DNA of 64,000 nt from Actinophytocola sp963727495 (GTDB lineage Bacteria; Actinomycetota; Actinomycetes; Mycobacteriales; Pseudonocardiaceae), in contig CAVSGQ010000015.1 in the NCBI GenBank assembly GCA_963727495.1, forward strand, positions 160,012 to 224,011, in the 5' to 3' direction. Below are positions 39,594-47,741 of this stretch, piece after piece (positions within the stretch are counted from its first letter, which is position 1; every line of letters begins with the position of its first letter). Made by a program: the position numbers and the translations under genes. Below the pieces are notes generated by a model that worked only from the letters and a program-made list of their open reading frames with translations, was not told the origin of the DNA and ran no database searches.

Positions 39594-40931
39594 GTGCGCC
39601 GCCGGTTCGTGCTGCTGGTCCTCGCCACCACCTCGATCGTGGTGATGGCCTTCCTCGCCCCGCTCGTGATGCTGGTCAGGGAGACCGCGACGGACCGGGC
39701 GATGGCGGCGGGTGACCACGCCGCCCAGAACACCGCCGCCGTGGTCGGCGTGCTCCGCGACGCGGACGGGATCCGCGAGGTCCTGGCCGGCTACGACCAG
39801 GGAGCGTTCCCCACGACCGTGCTGCTGCCCGACGGCACGACGATCGGCCCGCCCGTCCCGGTGTCGGACGGCGTGACGGTGGCCAGGACCGGGCGGGCGC
39901 TGACCGCGCAGGTGGCCGGCGGCCGGGAGATCCTGGTCCCGGTCGAGACGCCCGCGGGCCGCGTGGTGGTGCGCACGCTGGTCCCCGACGAGGCGATGAC
40001 CCGCGGAGTCCCCGAAGCGCTGGCGGTGCTGATCGCGCTCGCGGTCGGCCTCCTGGTGGTCGCCGCGGTGGTCGCCGACCGGCTCTCCCGGTGGGTGCTC
40101 CGCCCGGTCGCCGCGCTGACCGCCACCGCCCACCGGCTCGCGGGCGGCGACCTGACCGCGAGGGTGCACCCGACCGGACCGCCCGAGCTCGACGAGGTGT
40201 GCACCGCGCTGAACATGCTGGCCGACCGGATCGACCAGCTGCTCGTCCGCGAGCGCGAGGCGGTGGCCGACCTGTCCCACCGCCTGCGCACGCCGCTGAC
40301 CGCGCTGCGGCTCGAGGCGCACGCGCTGTCCGACCCGGCGGAGGCCGCGCGCATGGTCGCCCTGACCGGCTCCCTGGAACGGACGGCGACCCAGATCATC
40401 GGTGAGGCCCGCCGGCTCGGGCGGGCCGAACGGCGGGGGAACAGCGATGCCGCCGCGGTCGTGGCCGCCCGCGTCGCGTTCTGGGCGCCGCTCGCGGAGG
40501 ACCAGGGCCGGCGGGTCCGGCATCGACCGCTCCGCGGACCGCTGCCGGTGGCGATCGCCGCCGACGACCTCGTGGCGCTGGTGGACGCGTTGCTGGAGAA
40601 CGTCTTCACGCACACCCCGGAGGGCACGGACTTCGCCGTCTCGGTACTGCCGCTGCCGATGGGCGGCGCCCGGCTCGTGGTGGAGGACGGCGGCCCCGGC
40701 CTGCCGGGCACCCAGGTCGCGCGGCGCGGCGCGAGCCGCAGCGGGTCCACGGGGCTCGGTCTGGACATCGTCCGCCGCGGCGCGGTGGCCAGCGGCGGCC
40801 GGCTGGTCCTCGGCCGCTCGCCGGCCGGCGGCGCCAGGATCCAGGTGGATCTCGGGGACGGCGACCCGCGGCGGCTCGACGCGGGCCGGCCGGCACGCCG
40901 GCGCCGGCGGGTCAGCCGTCCGGCGGACTGA
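39594..40931 (+). CDS. Sensor histidine kinase
   Basis: The 445-aa kinase has a first helix (FVLLVLATTSIVVMAFLAPL), a ~110-residue outside domain, a second helix (ALAVLIALAVGLLVVAAVVA), HAMP (LRPVAALTATAHRLAGGDLT), H box VADLSHRLRTPLTALRLEAH with the phospho-His, N-type box ALLENVFTHTPEGTDF and GSTGLGLDIVRRGAVASGG. The N box reads ENVFTHTP where ENAFKHTP-like sequence is usual. Its 3' end overlaps the convergent ferredoxin gene by 20 bp. Confidence 0.92.
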   Translation: MRRRFVLLVLATTSIVVMAFLAPLVMLVRETATDRAMAAGDHAAQNTAAVVGVLRDADGIREVLAGYDQGAFPTTVLLPDGTTIGPPVPVSDGVTVARTGRALTAQVAGGREILVPVETPAGRVVVRTLVPDEAMTRGVPEALAVLIALAVGLLVVAAVVADRLSRWVLRPVAALTATAHRLAGGDLTARVHPTGPPELDEVCTALNMLADRIDQLLVREREAVADLSHRLRTPLTALRLEAHALSDPAEAARMVALTGSLERTATQIIGEARRLGRAERRGNSDAAAVVAARVAFWAPLAEDQGRRVRHRPLRGPLPVAIAADDLVALVDALLENVFTHTPEGTDFAVSVLPLPMGGARLVVEDGGPGLPGTQVARRGASRSGSTGLGLDIVRRGAVASGGRLVLGRSPAGGARIQVDLGDGDPRRLDAGRPARRRRRVSRPAD

Positions 40932-41155
40932 CCAGCTGCCGGTGCCGGCTGGACGACGCCCGCAGCCGCAGCGCCATGACCGGGCAGGACGCCTTCGCCC
41001 GGCGGGCGTGGCGTGAGCAGGTGGTCGGGCACGGCCCGGCCGGGCAGCATCGGGTAGCCCCAGTCGTCCACCCCGACCAGTTCGGGGAGCAGCTCCGCGC
41101 ACACCAGGTGCGCATCGCATCGTGCCCAGTCGACCTCGAGCCGGTACTGGGTCAT
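40912..41155 (-). pseudogene. Ferredoxin, frameshifted
   Basis: ATG 41155 (GGAGG upstream) opens QYRLEVDWARCDAHLVCAEL and VGVDDWGYPMLPGRAVPDHL, the first part of a 3Fe-4S ferredoxin (C-x2-H-x2-C). The rest, HARRAKASCPVMALRLRASS with the last cluster Cys, is in another frame. An extra C near 41010 (GCCAC for GCAC) explains the shift; without it an 80-residue protein ends at 40912. It follows the NuoF-like gene by 13 bp. Either the ferredoxin is lost or the base is a sequencing error; as written the last cluster Cys is not translated. Confidence 0.75.
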
Positions 41156-41168
41156 GCCACCTCCCGGT

Positions 41169-42509
41169 TCATCCGTCCACGAGCCCGTCCCGCGTGGCGC
41201 CGACGGGCAGCAGCGGCCGCCCGTCCACGCCGGAGCAGGTACCGGCCAGATGCCCGGCGATCTCGGTTCGGAACACGCGCAGCGCCGAGCGCACCAGCGC
41301 CGCCACCCCGTCCGGGTGGTGGCACAGGCCACGGCCGCGCACCATCGCCGTCCAGCGGTACAGCAGGCGAACGGTGTCGTGGTCCGGCCTGCCCGCCGCG
41401 AGCGCGCACATCGCCTGCGCGATCGCCGGCAGGCCGTGCACGCACGGGCCGCACTGGCCGGCGTTCTCCCCGGCCAGCCACGTCACCAGATGCGCGGTCT
41501 CGGCCAGGCCGCACCGGCCGGCCGGCAGCGCCGCGACCATTCCGACGCCCAGACCGGCGCCCGCCCGCCGCAGGTCCGCGACGGTCAGCGGCAGTTCGGC
41601 CGCGGCCGGCCAGGGCAGCCAGCCGCCGGAGTAGCCGCCGACGAGCAGCGCCTGCGGCCGCTCGATGAGGTCCGCCGTGCGCAGCAGGTGGCCGAGCGGG
41701 ACCCCGAAGGGCACCTCGACCACGAGGCTGCGGCGCACCGCGCCCGTCAGCGTGACCAGCAGGGTGCCCGGCTCGTCGGCGGTGCCCACCGAGCGGAACC
41801 AGCTCACGCCGTGCCGGGCCAGCAGCGCGAGCTGCGCCAGTGTCTCCACATTGGACACCAGCGTCGGGCGGCCGTGCACGCCGCGTTCGGTGGCGTGCGG
41901 TGGCGACATGGTGGGCAGGGCCGGGCCGCCGGAGAGGTGGTTCACCGCGGCGGAGGACTGCCCGGCGACGTAGCGCGCCGGACCGTAGGCCACCCGGATG
42001 AAGACCGGGTCGTCGTCGGCGGCGACGCGCTCCTCGATGGCGGCCTCGACTGGAGAGGGCGGCTCGACCGGGTCGCGATGCAGCCACACGACGATCTCGC
42101 GCGCCCGGATCGCCTGCGCGGCCAGCACCGCGCCGTCCAGCACCAGGTGCGGCGCGCAGGACAGCAACGCCGCGTCCTTGCGGGTGGCCGGCTCGCTCTC
42201 CGCGCCGTTGACCACGACGACCGCCTCCCCCCGGCCGCCCGTGACCGCCTTGAGCTTGCGGGCCAGCGGGTACCCGGCGCCACCTCGCCCGCACAACCCG
42301 GCCGCCGCGGCCAGACCGATCAACCGCTCGGCTCCGGCGCGCCGGTGGATGTGCGGGCGCGGTCCGTGCACGTCCAGGTGCTCGGCCAGGGTCAGGGCAC
42401 GCCCGTCCGGTCGTGCCCCGGCGAGCAGCCGCGGCAGCCAGCCGGCCGACCGCTCGCACCTCGCCGGGCGTGGTGCGCCGCCGATGACGAGGGTCTGCGT
42501 GGTGGTCAT
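41169..42509 (-). CDS. NuoF-like (complex I 51-kDa family) protein
   Basis: The ~446-aa protein has the NuoF/RnfC core: GLAAAAGLCGRGGAGYPLAR (FMN loop), AVVVVNGAESEPATRKDAAL, VSNVETLAQLALLARHGVSW, an SLBB-like section (LVVEVPFGVPLGHLLRTADL), and the C-terminal cluster region ENAGQCGPCVHGLPAIAQAM followed by GRGLCHHPDGV. Cys spacing (CxxC, one later Cys) fits one 4Fe-4S cluster. A soluble flavin/iron-sulfur electron entry module is likely. ATG 42509 overlaps the stop of the membrane gene (ATGA); ATG 42518 is an alternative. The ferredoxin downstream may be its partner. Confidence 0.85.
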   Translation of the reverse strand: MTTTQTLVIGGAPRPARCERSAGWLPRLLAGARPDGRALTLAEHLDVHGPRPHIHRRAGAERLIGLAAAAGLCGRGGAGYPLARKLKAVTGGRGEAVVVVNGAESEPATRKDAALLSCAPHLVLDGAVLAAQAIRAREIVVWLHRDPVEPPSPVEAAIEERVAADDDPVFIRVAYGPARYVAGQSSAAVNHLSGGPALPTMSPPHATERGVHGRPTLVSNVETLAQLALLARHGVSWFRSVGTADEPGTLLVTLTGAVRRSLVVEVPFGVPLGHLLRTADLIERPQALLVGGYSGGWLPWPAAAELPLTVADLRRAGAGLGVGMVAALPAGRCGLAETAHLVTWLAGENAGQCGPCVHGLPAIAQAMCALAAGRPDHDTVRLLYRWTAMVRGRGLCHHPDGVAALVRSALRVFRTEIAGHLAGTCSGVDGRPLLPVGATRDGLVDG

Positions 42510-43156
42510 GCCGGCCATTCGCGCTCCCGCGGCATGACGAACGTCCGGGCGGCCGGTACCGGCACCGACGGACGCAATGCCGACGGACCGGGCGTGGACG
42601 GCTCCGCGGCCCTGTCCCGGGCGGTGCGGCGGATCCGTATCGACGTGCTGACGAGCACCGCGACCAGGCAGCCGAGCGTGAGCGACACCCCGCCACGCCC
42701 GGCGAGATCGGTGCCGGTGCCCAGCCCGTGCAGCACCGAGACCGGCCACACCAGGTAGGCCGTCCAGTGCAGGATCCGCCAGGCCCGGTAGCTGATCCGG
42801 TGCCGCAGCGCCGTGGTCACCAGGATGGCGACGAGCAGGTCGACGGCGAGCGTGCCGAGACCGAGCCAGAACGGCCGGTACGGCGAGGCGAACGGCACGA
42901 TCGCGTCCGGCACGGAGATGTCCACGTACTCGTCCGCGACGCTGGTGGCGATGTGCAGGACCAGCAGCATGAGCCCGACCAGCGTGAGGTTGCGGTGCAG
43001 TTCGAGCCACACGAACCGGGGCGCGGGTGAGCGGCGCCGGCGTCGGGTCGCGTGCTGGCCGAGCAGCACCGCCAGCGTGAACACCACCAGCAGCACCAGC
43101 CCGGACGCGCGGTTGAGGTACCACAGGCTCTTCGAGTCGTTCAGCAGGGACAGCAT
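42506..43156 (-). CDS. Ferric-reductase-like transmembrane protein
   Basis: The 216-aa protein is a six-helix haem-binding membrane domain (ferric_reduct type): YLNRASGLVLLVVFTLAVLL, FVWLELHRNLTLVGLMLLVL (His), LHIATSVADEYVDISVPDAI, LGLGTLAVDLLVAILVTTAL, YRAWRILHWTAYLVWPVSVL (His), HGLGTGTDL. Paired His in helices suggest two b-haems. It has no flavin domain of its own, so electrons must come from partners. It overlaps ApbE (upstream) and NuoF-like (downstream) genes, in one operon. Confidence 0.88.
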   Translation of the reverse strand: MLSLLNDSKSLWYLNRASGLVLLVVFTLAVLLGQHATRRRRRSPAPRFVWLELHRNLTLVGLMLLVLHIATSVADEYVDISVPDAIVPFASPYRPFWLGLGTLAVDLLVAILVTTALRHRISYRAWRILHWTAYLVWPVSVLHGLGTGTDLAGRGGVSLTLGCLVAVLVSTSIRIRRTARDRAAEPSTPGPSALRPSVPVPAARTFVMPREREWPA

Positions 43157-44088
43157 CGGCTCTCCGTCTCCGCGGGCCAGCCGTTGACCGTCTGGACCTG
43201 TCCGTCGTCGCCGACCAGCCGTGCCGGCAGCCGGGTGGCGGCCAGCCAACGCGCGCCGCGCGCGCCCATGGCGATCGTCGCCGTGGTCGCGGTGTTCGCC
43301 GCGAGGCAGCTTCCGGCCGAGGCCGTGACCGTTCGCCACGGCCCGCCGGCAGGTCGTCCGGTCGCCGGGTCGAGCAGGTGGTGACGCTCCCGCCCGCCCG
43401 CGGTCCAGCGCCGCACCCGGGTGGTGGACGTGGCCACGCCGCCGTCGCCGACCCACACCCGCGGGCCGGCGGTGTCGCGGTGGTCCTCGGCGAGCACGAC
43501 CGGGAAGGGCTGGTCCGACGGGCATCCGGCGACGGCGATGTCGCCGCCGAGGTTGACCAGCACGGGCAACCCAGTCCGGGCGCTCGCCGCCGCGGCGGCG
43601 CGGTCCGCGGCCACGGCCTTGGCGGTGGCACCGAGGTCGAGCTCGACTCCCGGCGGTATGCGTACCCGCGACCGCTCGCGGTCCACCTCGACCTCCGCCC
43701 AGCGAGGTCCGGTGTAGACCACGGTCACCGGTGGCGTGCCCTCGGATACGACCAGCGCGAGGTCCCGGTCGTACCCGAGGGCACGTAGTGCGCGGCCGAC
43801 CGTCGGGTCCACCGCGCCGTCCGTGAGTTCCGCGGCGTCGACGGCCGCGCCGATCAGTGTGGCCGCCAGTTCGGACACCCGGACCCAGTGGCCCGGCCGG
43901 CTGTTGATCCTCGACAGCTCGGAGCCGGGGTCGAACCGGCTCGCGGCGGCGCCGACCTCGGCCAACTCGGCGCGCAGCACCGCGGCGGCACCGGGCAGCG
44001 CGTCGGGATCGGTGACGACGACCGTGGCGACCATGCCCCAGACGGGCCAGGAGGCCGCCAGCCGGCCGCGACCGAGGGTGGCGGTCAT
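43141..44088 (-). CDS. apbE: FAD:protein FMN transferase ApbE
   Basis: The ~315-aa protein has ApbE motifs: SWPVWGMVATVVVTDPDALP, SRFDPGSELSRINSRPGHWV, DGAVDPTVGRALRALGYDRD, LDLGATAKAVAADRAAAAAS, VLVNLGGDIAVAGC and HHLLDPATGRPAGGPWRTVT. It attaches FMN covalently to Thr of partner proteins. No signal peptide is seen. The expected FMN-binding substrate protein is not found next to it; the upstream neighbour is only a Pro-rich protein. It overlaps that gene (ATGA) and the membrane gene downstream. Confidence 0.93.
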   Translation of the reverse strand: MTATLGRGRLAASWPVWGMVATVVVTDPDALPGAAAVLRAELAEVGAAASRFDPGSELSRINSRPGHWVRVSELAATLIGAAVDAAELTDGAVDPTVGRALRALGYDRDLALVVSEGTPPVTVVYTGPRWAEVEVDRERSRVRIPPGVELDLGATAKAVAADRAAAAASARTGLPVLVNLGGDIAVAGCPSDQPFPVVLAEDHRDTAGPRVWVGDGGVATSTTRVRRWTAGGRERHHLLDPATGRPAGGPWRTVTASAGSCLAANTATTATIAMGARGARWLAATRLPARLVGDDGQVQTVNGWPAETESRCCPC

Positions 44089-44480
44089 GACCCGCCGGTG
44101 CTCGTCGGCGGCGGTGGCGGTGGCGGTGGCGGCGTCGTCTTGGGTGGTGGCGGTGGTGGTGCCTGGGTCCGCGTGACGGTCGGGGCGGCGCGGTGGGTCG
44201 TCACGGGCGCCGGCGGCGTCGCGGTCGCCGGCTTCGGCCGTGTGGTGGCGGGACGCTTCGGCGGCGGCGCGAGCCGGCTCGCCCGGGAGGACGTCGTCGC
44301 CGGCGGCGTCGTCGACGTGGTGGGCGTCGCGCCGTCCGCCGGCCGCGGCGCGGGCCCGGCGGGCTCGGCCATGGACGCCGCGACCGCGCCGGTCGCGAGC
44401 AGTGCGCTGGTCGACACGACGGCGGTGACGGCGCCGACCGTCCGGGTGGCTCTGTGGCGCCGAGACGCTGAGTACCGCAC
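44085..44480 (-). CDS. Exported Pro/Thr-rich protein at head of redox operon
   Basis: The 131-aa protein has a signal-like N-terminus (TRTVGAVTAVVSTSALLATG) followed by a low-complexity Pro/Thr/Ala region with long Pro runs. A short PADGATPTTS segment resembles the S-G-A-T motif flavinylated by ApbE, but the FMN-binding fold that carries it is missing. The stop overlaps apbE (ATGA). It may be the shortened remains of an FMN-binding protein or a cell-wall spanning protein. Confidence 0.6.
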   Translation of the reverse strand: MRYSASRRHRATRTVGAVTAVVSTSALLATGAVAASMAEPAGPAPRPADGATPTTSTTPPATTSSRASRLAPPPKRPATTRPKPATATPPAPVTTHRAAPTVTRTQAPPPPPPKTTPPPPPPPPPTSTGGS

Positions 44481-44686
44481 TGGCGATCCGACCGCCTCTC
44501 GTGTGGTTGATCGGGGACCTGCCGGGGAAGTTAGCCACTCGCGCGGCGCGCAACGTTAAGCCGACGCAAAGCCATCGCCAAGCATGGGATCGGCCGCCGC
44601 CGGCGTGCGGTCCTCAGCGCACCGACGGCCGGCCGGCAAGCCAAATACCGCTGCCGTCGGTTGCTCCCCGCCGGCACCGCACGAGG

Positions 44687-45736
44687 TCACGGGCGGAGCA
44701 GTACCTTCACCGCGCCCGCACGCGGGTCGGCGAGCAGGTCGAAGGCGGCGCGCGCCTCGTCCAGCGGGAGCTCGTGGGTGATCACCGCGGCGAGGTCGAG
44801 TGCGCCCGCGGTGAACGCGCGCACGGCGTGCGACCAGGCGCGGGACGGCGCGCCGAACACCGGGAGCACGCTCACCTGGTTCAGCACGAGGTCGGCCGGT
44901 GAGGGCGGGTCGTCGTCGGTGCCCGGGATGCCGAACAGCACCACCCGGCCGCCGCGGCGGGCGAGGTGGACGGCGAGGCGGGCGGTCCCCGCGGCGCCGG
45001 CCGCCTCGACGACGACGTCGAACCGGCCGGCCGACCTCCTCGCCTCGTCGGGGGAGAGGATCGCGGTGGCGCCGCAGCGCTCCGCGAGCCCGCCGCGGTC
45101 CGCCTTCGGATCGACCACGGTCAGCTCGCCCGGGCCGGCGGCGTGCAGCAGCTGGGTGGCGAGCAGGCCCAGCGTGCCGGCGCCGACCACCGCGACCCGC
45201 TCGCCGGGCACCGGCGCCGCCTTCAGGCAGCCCGCGGCCACGCACGCGGCCGGTTCGAGGACGGCCGCGGCCCGCAGGTCGGCTCCGGCCGGCAGGGCGT
45301 GGAGCAGGCCGGCGGGCAGGGTCAGGTAGTCCGCCCACGCGCCGGGCCGGGTGAAGCCGGTCTCGTCGTAGCCGGTCTCGCACAGGTTGGTGTCCCCGCA
45401 CCGGCACGCGGTGCACCGCCCGCAGGGCCGGATGCCCTCGCCGACCACCGGGCGGCCGACCAGGTCGGCGGGCGCGCCGTCGCCCACCGACACGACCGTG
45501 CCGGACCACTCGTGTCCGGGAACGACGGGGTAGCGCACGAACGTCGCCGGCCGGGTGCCGGCCAGCACCTCCTGGTCGGACCCGCAGATGCCGGTCCACG
45601 CCACCCGCACCAGCGCCTCGCCCGCCTCCGGCTCGCGCGGCGCGGCCGCCACCAGCCGGAGCCGTCCCGGCCCGTCGATCCGCACCGCGCGCGGCTCGTG
45701 GTCGCCCGGTGCGGGCACCGGTGCCCCGTCAGACAC
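44687..45736 (-). CDS. Zinc-type alcohol (polyol/sugar) dehydrogenase
   Basis: The 349-aa MDR protein has the catalytic zinc site (AWTGICGSDQEVLAG, PGHEWSGTV), the structural zinc Cys cluster (GIRPCGRCTACRCGDTNLCE), and a Rossmann motif VAVVGAGTLGLLATQLLHAA. It resembles threonine/sorbitol dehydrogenases; the GntR-dehydratase-ABC context suggests oxidation of a sugar-derived alcohol or acid. GTG 45736 is 3 bp after the regulator stop, so the two form an operon. Confidence 0.9.
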   Translation of the reverse strand: MSDGAPVPAPGDHEPRAVRIDGPGRLRLVAAAPREPEAGEALVRVAWTGICGSDQEVLAGTRPATFVRYPVVPGHEWSGTVVSVGDGAPADLVGRPVVGEGIRPCGRCTACRCGDTNLCETGYDETGFTRPGAWADYLTLPAGLLHALPAGADLRAAAVLEPAACVAAGCLKAAPVPGERVAVVGAGTLGLLATQLLHAAGPGELTVVDPKADRGGLAERCGATAILSPDEARRSAGRFDVVVEAAGAAGTARLAVHLARRGGRVVLFGIPGTDDDPPSPADLVLNQVSVLPVFGAPSRAWSHAVRAFTAGALDLAAVITHELPLDEARAAFDLLADPRAGAVKVLLRP

Positions 45737-45739
45737 GCT

Positions 45740-46462
45740 CTAGGTCTCCTCGACCATCTGCCGCACGGCGTCGGTCGTGGTCTCGATCAGCTTGCGCATC
45801 GCTCTGGTCGCCGCGGTCGGCCGCCTGCCGCGCACGGCGAGCAGGACCGCGCGGTGCAGGGGCAGCGTCGTGGCCACGCCTCCCGGTGCGTGGGAGCTCG
45901 CCTCCAGGCCGTGGTGCAGGCTGGTCTCGAGCAGCCGGCCGAGCTGCTGGATCAGCTGGTTGCCGCTCGCCCGCAGCAGGGTGAGGTGGAAGGTCAGGTC
46001 GGCGTCCACAAAGGCCTGCTCGGCGCCGGGCAGCCGCGGCGCGTGCTCGGCCATGCCGGCGTAGGCCGCCTCCAGGGTGGCGAGCTGCTCGTCGCTGGCC
46101 CGCTCGGCCGCGAGCTGGGCGGCGCCCGGCTCGACCATCAGGCGCAGCTCCAGGAGGTCGTTCAGGAACTCCGGGACGGCGGCGTGACCGTGCCAGTCGA
46201 TGACCTCGCGGTCCATCAGGTTCCACTGGTCGCGGGGCAGCACCCGGGTGCCCAGGCGGGGGCGGGGCTCGACGAGCCCCTTGGCGGCCAGCGCCTTGAC
46301 CGCCTCGCGTACCCCACCGCGGCTGACCTTGAGCTGCGCGGCCAGGTCCGCCTCGTTCGGCAGCTGGCTCCCGTTCGACAGTTCGCCGGAGACGATGCGC
46401 CGGCCGAGCCACTCGACGACCTGGCCGTGCATGGTCCGGTGCCGGCCCAGCGGACTGTCCAT
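45740..46462 (-). CDS. GntR-family regulator, FadR subfamily
   Basis: The ~240-aa protein has a GntR winged helix (VVEWLGRRIVSGELSNGSQL, NEADLAAQLKVSRGGVREAV, KALAAKGLVEPRPRLGTRVL) and a helical FCD domain with metal ligands (DLLELRLMVEPGAAQLAAER, FVDADLTFHLTLLRASGNQL, PLHRAVLLAVRGRRPTAATR). ATG 46462 follows AAGGTGG; GTG 46471 is an alternative. A perfect palindrome lies 15 bp upstream and a second, nearly identical copy before the ABC importer, so the protein probably controls all of these genes and responds to a sugar acid. Confidence 0.92.
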   Translation of the reverse strand: MDSPLGRHRTMHGQVVEWLGRRIVSGELSNGSQLPNEADLAAQLKVSRGGVREAVKALAAKGLVEPRPRLGTRVLPRDQWNLMDREVIDWHGHAAVPEFLNDLLELRLMVEPGAAQLAAERASDEQLATLEAAYAGMAEHAPRLPGAEQAFVDADLTFHLTLLRASGNQLIQQLGRLLETSLHHGLEASSHAPGGVATTLPLHRAVLLAVRGRRPTAATRAMRKLIETTTDAVRQMVEET

Positions 46463-46476
46463 CGAACCCACCTTGG

Positions 46477-46491
46477 AATCATTGAATGATT
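46477..46491. promoter_or_regulatory. FadR-type operator copy 1
   Basis: AATCATT-G-AATGATT is a perfect 15-bp palindrome between the regulator and dehydratase genes. It shares AATCATyGAATGATT with the site at 47690-47706; each lies before a gene set of the locus. Confidence 0.8.
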
Positions 46492-46524
46492 GATAGATAA
46501 AGTCAAACCTCTTAACCTCGCTCC

Positions 46525-47679
46525 ATGGAGATTACCGAGGTCCGGACGCATGTGCTCGGGACACCGTGGCGAAACCTCACGATCGTCGAGGTGCTGACCG
46601 ACGAGGGGATCACCGGCCTCGGTGAGGTGCGGATGCTCAACCACACCGACGCGCTGCACGGCTACCTGGCCGAGGCGGTGCCGCGGCACGTGCGCGGCTC
46701 CGACCCCTTCGACGTCGAGAGCCTCGTGCACCGGATGATGCGCCACGACTTCGCGCGGCCCGACGAGGTGGCGATGTCGGCGCTCGCCTCGGTCGAGATC
46801 GCCTGCTGGGACATCCAGGGCAAGGCGCTCGGCCTGCCGGTGTACAAGCTGCTCGGCGGCGCGGTGCGGGACCGGGTCAAGGCCTACGCCAACGGCTGGT
46901 ACCAGGTCGAGCGCACTCCCGAGGAGTTCCACACCGCGGCGCGCGCGGTGGTGAAGCGCGGCTACCGCGCCCTCAAGCTCGACCCGTTCGGCGCCGGGAT
47001 GTTCGAGCTGGACGCCGAGGAGACGGCCCGCTCGCTGGCTCTGGTCGAGGCGGTCCGCGACGCCGTCGGACCGGAGGTGGAGATCCTCGTCGAGATGCAC
47101 GGGCGGTTCAGCCCGGCCACGGCCATCCGGCTCGCCGGCCTGCTGGCGCCCTACCGGCCGGGGTGGCTGGAGGAGCCGGTGCCGCCGGAGAACCTCAAGG
47201 CACTGGCCAAGGTGGCCGCGCACACCGACATCCCGATCGCCACCGGCGAGCGCATGCACACCCGCTACGACTACCGCGAGCTGTTCGAGCTGCAGGCCGC
47301 GGACGTGATCCAGACCGACATCACCCACTCCGGCGGCCTGCTCGAGGCGAAGAAGCTCGCCGGCGCGGCGGAGACCCACTACCTGCTGATGGCGCCGCAC
47401 AACGTGGGCGGTGCCATCTCCACGGCGGCCAACGTGCACCTGGCCGCGACGACCGTGAACTTCGCGATCCAGGAGTACTTCAACGACTTCGCCGACCCGT
47501 TCGTGAACGACTGCGTGCCCGGGCTGGGCCCGGTGGTGGACGGTTACTTCGAGCTGCCCGCGGCCGCGGGGCTCGGCGTCGAGCTCGACCACGCCCAACT
47601 GGCCGGGCACCCGCGCGTGCCGGTGGACTTCAACCTGTTCGCCGCGGGTTGGGAGCGCCGGCAGGCAATGAGCTCTTGA
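46525..47679 (+). CDS. Mandelate racemase/enolase-superfamily dehydratase
   Basis: The 384-aa protein is an enolase-superfamily sugar-acid dehydratase: VEIACWDIQGKALGLPVYKL, RALKLDPFGAGMFELDAEET (K-x-D), VEILVEMHGRFSPATAIRLA (metal and His), RPGWLEEPVPPENLKALAKV, IPIATGERMHTRYDYRELFE, ADVIQTDITHSGGLLEAKKL and LLMAPHNVGGAISTAANVHL (His). These ligands fit the MR-like subgroup of D-galactonate- or related dehydratases; the exact substrate is unknown. No clear Shine-Dalgarno sequence precedes ATG 46525. It shares its promoter region with the FadR-type gene. Confidence 0.9.
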   Translation: MEITEVRTHVLGTPWRNLTIVEVLTDEGITGLGEVRMLNHTDALHGYLAEAVPRHVRGSDPFDVESLVHRMMRHDFARPDEVAMSALASVEIACWDIQGKALGLPVYKLLGGAVRDRVKAYANGWYQVERTPEEFHTAARAVVKRGYRALKLDPFGAGMFELDAEETARSLALVEAVRDAVGPEVEILVEMHGRFSPATAIRLAGLLAPYRPGWLEEPVPPENLKALAKVAAHTDIPIATGERMHTRYDYRELFELQAADVIQTDITHSGGLLEAKKLAGAAETHYLLMAPHNVGGAISTAANVHLAATTVNFAIQEYFNDFADPFVNDCVPGLGPVVDGYFELPAAAGLGVELDHAQLAGHPRVPVDFNLFAAGWERRQAMSS

Positions 47680-47689
47680 CTCTATCAGC

Positions 47690-47706
47690 GAATCATCGAA
47701 TGATTC
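47690..47706. promoter_or_regulatory. FadR-type operator copy 2
   Basis: GAATCAT-CGA-ATGATTC lies between the dehydratase stop and the ABC binding-protein gene. It matches the first copy (46477-46491) except for one central base, and is expected to bind the same regulator. Confidence 0.8.
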
Positions 47707-47741
47707 ACATACTGCCGCCGAGACGGATGCGGGGTCACACG

